Source: Odontesthes bonariensis (Eukaryota > Chordata > Actinopteri > Atheriniformes > Atherinopsidae). From it: a stretch of 64,000 nucleotides of DNA. Each line of letters opens with the position of its first letter. The first letter of the stretch is position 1. The stretch is taken from positions 17,138,017-17,202,016 of the forward strand of contig NC_134509.1 of NCBI RefSeq assembly GCF_027942865.1, given 5' to 3'. The position numbers and the translations under genes were made by a program. Below the pieces are notes generated by a model. It was not told the DNA's origin. It saw nothing but the letters and a program-made list of their open reading frames with translations, and did no database searches. Positions 46,101-64,000 of this stretch are shown piece after piece.

Positions 46101-49100
46101 CGCCGACGATGCCTAAACCTCAGTGGCATCCGCCGTGGAAACTGTTTCGGGTAACTACAGATCATTTCGCAGTCTCCGCTGCATTTGTGCCTCATACGGT
46201 GGTGGTGGTGAATAAAGACTACGTGTGGAATGCATCTGGTGTTGTTCAACTGTAATTTGTGTCATTGTCTGTCAGGTCATCAGTGGTCACCTGGGCTGGG
46301 TGAGGTCCATCGCCGTGGAGCCTGGGAATCAGTGGTTTGTCACAGGCTCGGCTGATAGAACTATAAAGGTGAGTCACGCCGAATATAACAACAGCTTCAT
46401 CTGTTCGTTGTTTCTTTGGTTGATCCCAGGATGTCAAAAGTAAGGCCACGTGTTGAGCACTCACTCTTTTGATCTGGTCCTTTGATTACTTTTACAGGTC
46501 AGGGGTCAAGCCATATAAATAAATGATCTGTAACCACCTGGTCTGATAACTGCGTAGTTTTAAAAATTCAACGCACTGCCTAATAAACATGAAAACTCCT
46601 TTTGGATCTGGGGAAGTGTAAGTTTTCTGGATCCAGCATGTTAAACATTGTTTAAAAAGTCATCTCAAAGTGGTGACTTTACAACAACCTTTAGTTTCAG
46701 ATAGTCTGCGGTGCAAAGAAAAAGCACTTTTTAACTTTTTATTTTCTTCTCACTCGCTCACTCCAGTAAATAATTTTTTTTACTGTTTGATTTTTTTATT
46801 GAGACATCTTATCTTATCTTATCTTATCTTATCTTCTGCTTTTGTTGGACACAGTCGAACCATTTAAGCTGTTGTATTTTATGTTTCTACAGACATCAGA
46901 TTGTCTGTTTGCAGCGGTAATACCTCGAGGTAACATGTATATTTTCTGTCAGGTCATGTCAAAAGTCCCCTCTTTAGTACCAACAAGTGCAGCAATCCCT
47001 TCAATCACTTAGCAATCTCTCGTGGAGAATCTGTTGCTGGAAATGTTTCTGTACTCGTCCTGATATGAATCGGAGGCTGTTTGACTTGGCAGATCTGGGA
47101 CCTGGCCAGCGGGAAACTTAAACTCTCCCTGACTGGACACATCAGTACGGTCCGTGGTGTGGCAGTGAGCAACCGCAGCCCTTACCTGTTCTCCTGTGGA
47201 GAAGACAAGCAAGTCAAATGCTGGGATCTGGAGTACAACAAGGTATGCCTTTAACACCAGCTTTAGACAGCAGGGAGCTATACAGATGGAGTCTTGTGTA
47301 CGGTGTGGGTTTATTGTTTTTAATTTTCGTATTATGTATGTGTTTTAGGTCATCAGGCACTACCACGGACACCTCAGTGCTGTGTATGATTTGGATTTAC
47401 ATCCGACCATCGATGTGCTTGTGACATGCAGCAGAGATGCCACAGCCAGGGTAAGCCGTTACGCTGCATGTCTTGTGTTAAATGTTTTAAAAATCAGGAA
47501 AAGCTGTCACACAGAATTTATCGAGTCCCTCCCCTCCGCAATGATATGAATGGACTGAAGCCTGGGAACGACGGTCACATGGTTTTTGCGAGGATTTGTT
47601 TTGGGTTGTATCGTTTTGGTGCAACTCTTTCTAATTCATCTCAGTTATAGATTTTTTTTATAGTGTGTTTGTTTGTTTTCCTGGTGTCCAAACTATAGTT
47701 CTCTGTTTAGTTTGTTTTCTTCTGAAGTTACAGTTTTTGTGAATGAAGAACGTCTTGATATCAGATATAATCTGGCATCTGCAGCCTTACATTTACCCAT
47801 TTACTGTCAAACTCCTTTTGGAAGCTCTTCGCTAACGATGTACACTCAAGTTCATGTAGGCTTCAATTCTGAAGGCTAGTTAATTCAATCCGATTCAGTC
47901 TCTGCTGAGTTAAAGAAGCAGACTGACTGGGTTTGCGCTCTCTCCTCGCAGGTCTGGGACATCAGGACAAAAGCGAACGTGCACACACTGACTGGTCACA
48001 CCAACACTGTTGCCACAGTGAGATGTCAGGCGGCAGAGCCTCAAATTATCACTGGTAATTCTTTTTTCTCCAAACTAGAAAATGACTCCATTGTGTGTAA
48101 CTCCTTTAGAAAGACGTTGTTTACTCTAAAACTGCAGCTTATCAGTTGGCGTCCTGTTAATCCCCGACTCTTCTCTGCTGCTTTTTGCAGGCAGCCACGA
48201 CTCGACCATCAGACTGTGGGATCTGATCGCTGGAAAAACCAGAGCGACTCTGACAAACCACAAGAAGTCTGTCCGAACTCTGGTGATGCACCCCAGACAG
48301 TAAGTCTTCACATCCGGTGCTGCGCGTGGCATTAAAACACAGGCCTGTTTCCAAATAAATATGTTTATTCCGGAAGGTTTTGATGGAGACCGAATTTGTG
48401 CCCAAACGATCGGTGGGAGCTTACACTTGTGACCTCACGCGACCTGTTATTTAGAAATAAGTAGATAAAAATGAGCTCTCTGTAAACAGTTATTCTGTTA
48501 ACACAGTGAAGACTTTTCATCTTGGAATTTTGAAACCTGAGATTCAAGGCATCCATCCAAGTTAAAATGTTAAAGATGTAGAAGAACTCATTGAGTGCAT
48601 CCTCTTGTCCTCAAAAACCGTTTAACGTCAGGGCAAATGGACTGTAATGCTGCTGTCGCTGCATTTTTAAAGCAAATGGGGAGTTTTCTGTGATCCACTC
48701 TGTCTTCTTGTTGCACAGATACACATTTGCCTCCGGGTCAGCCGACAACATCAAGCAGTGGATGTTCCCAGATGGAAGTTTTATCCAGAATCTGTCAGGC
48801 CACAACGCCATCATCAACACTCTGGCTGTTAACTCTGATGGCGTGTTGGTGTCTGGAGGTGATGACACGCAGCTTCGCCTTCACCTTTTTGTCGTTAGAG
48901 GTTTTAGGCTTAGACTCTATGTTTGTCGCTAACCGACAATATGTTTTTCACTCAATAGCCGACAACGGAACCATCCACATGTGGGACTGGAGGACGGGAT
49001 ACAACTTCCAGAGGATTCACGCGGCCGTGCAGCCCGGATCCCTGGACAGCGAGTCGGGAATCTTCGCCTGCATGTTCGACAACTCGGAGAGCCGACTGAT

Positions 49101-49302
49101 CACCGCGGAGGCTGACAAGACCATTAAAGTTTACAAAGAGGACGACACGGCTGTAAGTCACGATAATGAATCGCATGGGATTTCTGTGCTGATTTCCAGG
49201 CCACGGAAAGATAATTTGGGCAACTTTGTTTCTTTCTTGCAGACAGAAGAAAGTCACCCAATCAACTGGAAACCAGAAATACTCAAGAGAAAAAGATTCT
49301 GA
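43198..49302 (+). CDS. plrg1: Pleiotropic regulator 1 (splicing factor, WD40)
   Basis: Nuclear WD40 protein of the PRP19/CDC5L complex, needed for catalytic activation of the spliceosome. Fifteen coding exons: 43198-43206, 43388-43494, 44353-44489, 45514-45567, 45667-45760, 45875-45965, 46052-46150, 46276-46368, 47093-47242, 47349-47450, 47952-48054, 48191-48299, 48719-48858, 48959-49152, 49243-49302, giving 513 residues (human 514). The N-terminus has [20 protein letters not shown] and [13 protein letters not shown]. Seven WD40 repeats start at about residue 198 ([20 protein letters not shown], then [45 protein letters not shown] and a last blade). The C-terminus ends [11 protein letters not shown]. 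Start: exon 1 codes only MTE, like MVE in human. Introns 3 and 8 carry repeats. Its 3' end faces the TIR gene. Confidence 0.97.
44528..45432. mobile_element. 905 bp inverted-repeat element in plrg1 intron 3
   Basis: The ends 'agccctttttccatca' and its exact complement at 45417-45432 form a 16 of 16 inverted pair. Variants of the end ('ccttttccatcacttctgta' at 45251 and 'gtttttccatcaca' at 45352) recur inside the right half, so termini are repeated or nested. No transposase. A clear target duplication is not seen (only AT on both sides, allowing one extra base), so the superfamily is unassigned. Confidence 0.7.
44969..45032. repeat. Perfect 64 bp palindrome
   Basis: Two 32-base arms, 44969-45000 and 45001-45032, are exact reverse complements with no spacer. 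It sits inside the inverted-repeat element of plrg1 intron 3. Confidence 0.95.
46806..46835. repeat. (ATCTT)6 microsatellite in plrg1 intron 8
   Basis: Six perfect pentanucleotide units. Confidence 0.9.
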
Positions 49303-49473
49303 AGATTTTGGTTTTTATTTTTGTTCCCCTCTCATCTCATATGAATTTTATTTAGCTGTCAACACACAACCCAAGTTCTGCCTGCTAGTGTTTTGTTTTT
49401 TGTTTTTTTTTTATCAAGCAAACTTCCTCTCGACTAAGCTGTAAGAGAAGCAGTCACCGTCTCCGTCGCTTGC

Positions 49474-49479
49474 TTTATT
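49474..49479 (-). promoter_or_regulatory. Poly(A) signal overlapping the stop codon of the TIR gene
   Basis: On the minus strand the last sense codon and stop, GAA TAA, run into A, so AATAAA shares five bases with them. A 3' UTR of only about 10-30 bases is implied if this signal is used. Confidence 0.6.
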
Positions 49480-51010
49480 CCAGGAGCCATTTGCAGTCCT
49501 CATTGTATGATGTCAGCCCAGTAAAGCTGCCATTTTGGACAGCCAGGAACCTCCCAGAGCGTTTGTTCTTGATGACGACGGCCCTCTGACGGCTCTGGTT
49601 TGTCTGATCCATCAGCAGGAGCCACTCTTCAGATTCTGTGGGACCGGCTTGAAAGTGGACCCGATCCTGTTCGGGATCAAAGCCTGCAGCAGAAACAGTT
49701 AGCATTGACTCGAGAAGAAAGGGGCAGTGTGTGTTTCCATGTCTGTACAACCGGCAGTTCTGTTGTCAGAGGTTATTTTTTGCTCCATTTTTAATAAAGA
49801 CCACATTTTTCACATGTTTTCTTTTTATTCTTCATGGTAAAAATGGGTTTCCAGAGTTACCCAGGTAACTCTTGGTGACAGTGTTCCTGTAGTATTTACA
49901 GCCACTACCCTTAATCTCCTGATATAAAAAGGAGTTTAAATTCTGGTCTAAATTTTACAGGGAGCCAATATTGAGAGAGGGTATCACAGCAGACGTAAGA
50001 TCCAGCGGTCGTTACTCTGGCTGCAGCATTTTGGATCGATGCAAAAATAATTGGCAATTCTTTTTCTTATCATTTCTGATGAGAAATCAACTTATGATTT
50101 GCTATTTAACAGTTTCAGTGTACGTTCTGATTTCTCACCATACTGACTTAACTGAAAGAAAAAAAACAACAACTATGAACTATGATTAGCATTATTGATG
50201 GCTGGCACATTGTCTCCACACATACCAGAGTCACAAATGTAGAGCTTTGAGATGGCGTGACAGAAGCCTCGGCCTGGTTTCCTCTTCGGGCAGAGTTTTG
50301 TTGGTTCTGTCTGATCGACCAACTTTATTTGAGGTTCTTCATCTGCGAGGAGGTGGCCTGCATTAAACATGACCTCCTCTTCCAGAGACCTGAGACGCAT
50401 CTCAAAGTGCTCCTCATCCTTTTCTGCATTTCTATGGATGACAATGCAGTTTAGATCCCACGCATGCACACATGCAATTCCTTCAGCATCCATTCTTACC
50501 TTTTATAAAATGAACAATACAGTCCTCCTGACAAAATTCATTTTCATCCAGCTAAACTTTTGAAAAGAAGAGATGGGTCAGAAATGTGTTACTTTACCTG
50601 AAGTCCACCCACAGCAGCCCCGCAGTGATCAGTCCCAGCCACTCGCTGGCCTCCCAGTCGTGCGTCAGCATCACCGGCACCATAATGACCTCCCTTGTGT
50701 CAGCATAGCTGAGCTCCTTCTTGCAGTTGCGGGACGCCTGGTAAGCTGGCGTCATGAATGGACAAATCACAGCAGCCTCCTCCACTCCTGCAGCCATCCT
50801 GAGAGCACACACATGTGTCAGTCAGAAATGATGACGGATGGTTGGTGTGTTACTTGTATCTAATAGTACTCACGCATCATTGATGTTCCCCGTCACCCCT
50901 CCTTCGACATCCATCCAGACTGGGAGTCCAACTTCTTTCAGGCGCTGGTAAACCTTTTTCACAAGAGCCTGATTATCCCACTGGTAGGAGAGCACAATGT
51001 GAGATGGCAT
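49475..51010 (-). CDS. TIR-domain protein with unidentified C-terminal segment
   Basis: Four coding exons, 51010-50874, 50798-50598, 50431-50226 and 49683-49475, with correct splice sites and phases, giving 250 residues. Residues 1 to about 130 look like a TIR domain: HIVLSYQWDN (strand A), LKEVGLPVWMDVEGG (strand B and BB loop), AAVICPFMTPAY, CKKELSYA and VIMVPVML. Glu74 in CKKEL lines up with the catalytic Glu of SARM1-type NADase TIRs; this is my alignment by eye. Residues 114-181 form an acidic linker (NAEKDEEHFEMRLRSLEEEV). Residues 183-250 (FDPEQDRVHFQAG, IKNKRSGRFLAVQNG, CKWLLE) resemble part of a beta-trefoil. No signal peptide or membrane helix, so probably cytosolic. I do not recognise a named gene. 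It is not a Toll-like receptor: no leucine-rich repeats. It converges with plrg1 and diverges from dchs2. Confidence 0.82.
49793..49798 (+). promoter_or_regulatory. First plus-strand AATAAA after plrg1
   Basis: The nearest canonical poly(A) signal downstream of the plrg1 stop. It lies in intron 3 of the opposite-strand TIR gene, so plrg1 mRNA may overlap the TIR gene's last exon unless a variant signal is used. Confidence 0.4.
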
Positions 51011-52620
51011 CTTTTTTTATACATTTCCACTAAAATGAATGTGAAAATGGTTAAAGCTGCGTTACACTTCTGAGTTGGACAATTACTGAGCAAACAAACC
51101 CAGACAAAGAGAGACTGTAGCTATGGTGCTTGTTTGCCCAGTCACAACGCTCAGGTTACATCTGTTGCTTGGCTGCAGCGCCTGTTTGCACCAAAGAGCA
51201 ACCATGATGGTCATTATGTCCTGTGATACCATAGAGAGGAGCACAAGAGCATTCGGTATGCACCTCTGCAGTTTGCCCTGCGAAAATATGTTCGAAAGAC
51301 TGATTCTGTGCTTCTTTTGTGTCAAGGAAAGCTTTTTTTTAGACACACTGGCACAGTAAAACAGCAACATTTTTTCAAATTCATTTTCATTTCATGGATG
51401 ATTAGAAATCCCCATTATTTTTTGGTTTAGGTGATCATCTTATTTTAGTAATCTGGGTTGCAATTTCAAGCCTTTTTTCAAAAGGAAATACTTGAGAACG
51501 AAGCTCAATGTCACAAATTCAGCTTGGATTCACTGTGTTTGTCTTCAGGTGACAGAGTAAAACTGAGCAAAGCAGGAAGCCAAGGATGTTGTTACATTTC
51601 CATTTTCATTCTTTTGACTGTTGAAGTCCTCTGTTGCTTGGAATTCTTTTTGTTTTGTAATAAAATATTGTCTCTTGTAAGCAGGATTATTCATAGGTGT
51701 GAAGAATATATTGATAATGCATTAGATTAAAAGCAGAATTCAAATACTCACAGGGAGCAAGTTGCAGAATCCTGTTTTTGAAAAAGTTTGAACATTTTGT
51801 GAAAACACAAGAGAATGGTGTGCAAATTTCATTTCAATCCTACATTTAATTGTAAATAGAGCAAAGATCACATTTGAATAAAGAAAGTCCTTTTTCTCAA
51901 ACTTTATTTAAAAAGTTAAAAAAAATCCTAAAGTTTTCTGGTTCTTTTATCCATAATTGGAAGAACATAACAGGAAGAATGCTCCGTGATTTCCTGAGCC
52001 CATCTTGAAACGTGATCGTCTGTTTGAACATTTTTCCCCCTTTTTACCACTAGAGGGAGCTCTTCTGACACTTTTTCCAAGTCTTGCCAAGCGGAGGAAT
52101 CTCGTTAAACCACTTAATGTTTATTTATTCAAGTTCACCTCGATCCGGTCGAAACAAATTGTGCCATCTCAGCCCACAGTCTTATGCAGTCTCACCTCGC
52201 TTTCCAGCTCATTTTGATCTTCAACAGGTCGGACATAATGCGCTACCTGTCAGCACTGAAGGTAATCTTTCCTCCTGATTAAATCTTAAGCAATCGGAGC
52301 TTCAGATGGAGCAGCTCAGCGTGGGACAAGAGGAGGAGCGTTCAAAGCGCGCAGTCGATGTTCCGCAGGACTCTTGGAGGTGTCGTGTTGTGTGAGGGAA
52401 TCAATGGGATTTAACCTGTTGGGCATTTGGATTTCTACACGCCAAAGTTCTGTGAAGGAGAATGACCGCTTTCGTGCGCGCAAAACTGTGCGATCCGTTT
52501 CCCTGCTTTTGTCTGGAAAATGGCTCTAATACGTGATTAAAGCTTTTGACTTTGAGGTGGAAAGATGTAGTCTGATTTACCTTTCACGAGACCATAGTAA
52601 AAGCAACGTGCAGAGGAGGA
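51011..52620. other. Shared upstream region of the TIR gene and dchs2
   Basis: 1.6 kb between two divergently transcribed genes. No exon homology seen; it should hold both promoters or 5' UTR exons. Just before the dchs2 start (52310-52500) the sequence becomes more GC- and CpG-rich. Confidence 0.4.
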
Positions 52621-61484
<8,864 letters not shown>

Positions 61485-64000
61485 GTGAGAAACCTATATG
61501 GTGCGGTGCATGCTGACTGAGACCGGTGGAGGTTATTGGCAGCAATAGAAATCCGATTACTCAGAGTAATTTTACTATATGCAGAAAATCGGGGTTTCAC
61601 TGCTCTCTCAACACATCTATCAGCATGTGTTCCACTGAGTGTGATTACATGCACATTAATATCACCATCGGTACAGAATGTTCAAAAACCCAGACTGACA
61701 AAGATTTTTTACATGCTACATTATCAATGTTTCAATTAGAGTAGTCCAGCGAAAAGATTTACACATGCAACACATGACCAGGACACTCCAAGAATCCAAA
61801 GCACTAATGTCCTTGTAAACATCTTCATAGTGAGGCGCAGATTATTAATCTAGACAACATAAAACTGAATCATTCACCATAATGACCTGACCGCATTGAT
61901 TATTTTAACAAAGAAAGTGAAAAAAACGGATTAATAAATCCCTAGACAACAGCCTAATTAAGAAATATGTTTGGGATTTGATTAATTTGGGATTTAAAAC
62001 AAAATAGTTGTTTTTCTTCTGAAAGTGGCCTAACAGAAAACTGTATCCCTAAGTTTTAAACATCCTCAAAAGGCTAGTTGTGCCACCGAATTGCAACGTC
62101 TTCCCAGTTTTTACAGATCGCTTTCATCAAACTTGTACAAATTATATTTTAAACCTTATAATTTAGTAAAGATTAGATCTCACAAGAGTCAAGTGTATCT
62201 TTATTTTCTCCAATGATACTGATAAATCATTATTTCAAGTAGTAAAGCATTTTGATAAGGGCATTTGATTAGATGTTACCTCTTTCTTGTGCCTTTTTGG
62301 TCTTTTTGGCCCACACGTGGCTTCAGTTTAATTTAGACTGGATGTCTGTTTGTTGCTCATTATTTGCATAAGTTGGTAAATCTTTCATTATAATTTCAAA
62401 TAATTTTGCATGGCAAAAAAAAATAAATTACACATAAAATATTAATTAAAAAAAAGTTCTCACATCTAACTCAAGAACCCATTAGATGTTTTTTTTTAGA
62501 GTCTCCAACCTGAAAGGTAAAGCTATATCTCTGATTAGTTATTCCTGCTCTTGAACTCTTCAGTCATGAATGAAGTGACGGCCTTTCTTAAGAGTTAGTA
62601 TGTAAATCTATATATATGATTATAAGTGTGTCTGATTGCTCAGAATAAAATAAAATAAAATATTCAGCTTTGTATAGTTCAGTTAGTACTTTCCACCCTA
62701 TATTTCACCTTTCTCTTAGTAGCTGTAGTCTGTTGTAGTCTGTCACAATGGCTGCTGCCATTTTCAGCTTTGTGCGAGCATGGCCATGTAGCCACAGCCA
62801 ACAGATTATAAACCCTGAGTACTCTGTGAAACACGGAAAGATTTACTCAGGGCTGATCGAGGCTTAATCGACTTTGTGTGAACTCGTTTGGCAAGTGCTG
62901 CGATGCAATGGACATTCATTGATGTAAAAGCCGTTCTCTTCAGCCTCAGTATGACTAATATTGTGCTTTTGTCCTTTCACACAATTCTTTCAGAGTAATA
63001 GTCGTTTTAAAGAGCACCGAGATATCAGTAAAGTAGGGTATTTCCTGACAGATGTTTGTGACAAAAACAATTGGGGGATCATTGCTGTTACTCAAATCTA
63101 CTTGCAGACATTAAATGGTGAGAAGTAAAGAGGAAGACTACAGTTTAATCTTTAATCCCTCTTATCCACGTAGACACCTGACAGATAATAAGGGGGTCAA
63201 AGACAGTTGTACTATATACTGTAAATATATCGTTAAAGAAGTTTAACAGTGTCCTCTCATAAAAGGGCATATAGGCTGTGTTTGTTTGGGGTTTTTTTGC
63301 ACCGTTGTTTGTATAAATTCATCTTTTTTTTATGTATGGAATTATCTTTAATAATCGAACATATAACATTTATATATAACGGTATAATTTCTAATTAGTT
63401 CAGTTTAACCTCCTCTCCGTGGGCCAGTTTTCTAGCTCTTCAGCTCTCCAGTTTTCCAGGATTATCTTTTCATTGTCATACTTTTACACCACAAGTCCCT
63501 TCAACAGTTGAACCACACTACCACACCAGACAGTCATTTAAGGCTGTCTAATCAATTAACAGATTAACTCATCAGCTTAAAGCGGAATCAACAGGGTGAG
63601 GCATCATTAAGCTCTTTGCTTGTTTCAGTTTAGAGTTGGTGTTGAAGCGCAACAAACGCTTAAATGGGATTAATGGGATCTTCGGACCTCTTCCGTAATT
63701 AATGTGTGTGAGGGAAGGCTCTAGTTCTATGTCGGTGCTCAAATAGTACAGAGTGTATATAGTATAGAGTGTTTCTCTTTGAATTCTTACCCGCTGTAAA
63801 CTCCATAGCCATATTATGTGGACCTAACTGTGCCTGTCATCTGTTAACAAGAGGTTAGATTATAACTGAGCTGAACAGAAAGGAAGTGGCTGTTGCTCCC
63901 TAACCTGACTACGTGACATGATACATGATCTATGTATTTATTGATGTATTTTCTATTTTTTTTGTTAGTTTATGTTTGTTGGTTGGTTCATTCATGCATA
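61485..64000. other. dchs2 intron 4 (incomplete)
   Basis: It starts with the GT donor after exon 4 and runs to the window edge. No cadherin exon is visible, and the sequence is AT-rich without bordered elements. Confidence 0.55.

Noticed and set aside
48727-49302. 191-codon frame over the end of plrg1
   Set aside because: Its first part is out of frame with plrg1 and it reads through an intron; only the exon segments at 48959-49152 and 49243-49302 are real coding.
49475-51010. TIR gene as tlr2, which is near DCHS2 in human
   Set aside because: No leucine-rich repeats, no transmembrane helix, TIR at the N-terminus and four short exons; architecture does not fit a Toll-like receptor.

Overview
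This window looks like a teleost fish chromosome. Its genes are split into short exons with GT/AG introns, long stretches are filled with fish-type transposable elements, and the gene content matches the vertebrate block DCHS2 - PLRG1 - fibrinogen - LRAT (human 4q31-q32). From left to right I find: two lecithin retinol acyltransferase (LRAT) genes in tandem on the minus strand (7512-8930 and 10415-12671); fibrinogen gamma, fgg, on plus (37362-40378); the spliceosomal WD40 protein plrg1 on plus (43198-49302); a small four-exon TIR-domain gene on minus (49475-51010); and the first four coding exons of a giant dachsous-like cadherin, probably dchs2, on plus (52621-61484, running off the right edge). 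Every exon boundary was read from splice sites, and all five complete genes give uninterrupted reading frames.

The rest is mostly mobile DNA. Positions 1-1650 hold pieces of hAT/BED-type transposase. A Rex-like LINE fragment lies at 6273-7120 and a 3 kb decayed L2/CR1-type LINE at 15103-18260 (minus), with a second L2 tail piece at 27885-28186. The largest element is a BEL/Pao LTR retrotransposon at 29720-36829 (minus). Its LTRs are almost identical, yet it carries two nonsense codons and is split by a 614 bp inverted-repeat element with 3 bp TAA target duplications. Non-autonomous DNA elements are also defined by inverted ends and target duplications at 9819-10267 and 58883-59745 (8 bp duplications, hAT-like), 19178-19730 (TTAA), 21367-22070 (TTA) and 44528-45432. 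The last one sits in a plrg1 intron and contains a perfect 64 bp palindrome.

The genes are not one pathway. The lrat pair makes retinyl esters for vitamin A storage and vision, fgg is a subunit of clotting fibrinogen, plrg1 belongs to the PRP19/CDC5L splicing complex, and dchs2 is a Fat/Dachsous-type adhesion molecule. The least familiar gene is the TIR gene between plrg1 and dchs2. It has a TIR fold with a glutamate at the position used by NAD-cleaving TIRs, and a C-terminal segment that may be trefoil-like. Compared with the human order, as I remember it, FGA and FGB are missing between fgg and plrg1.
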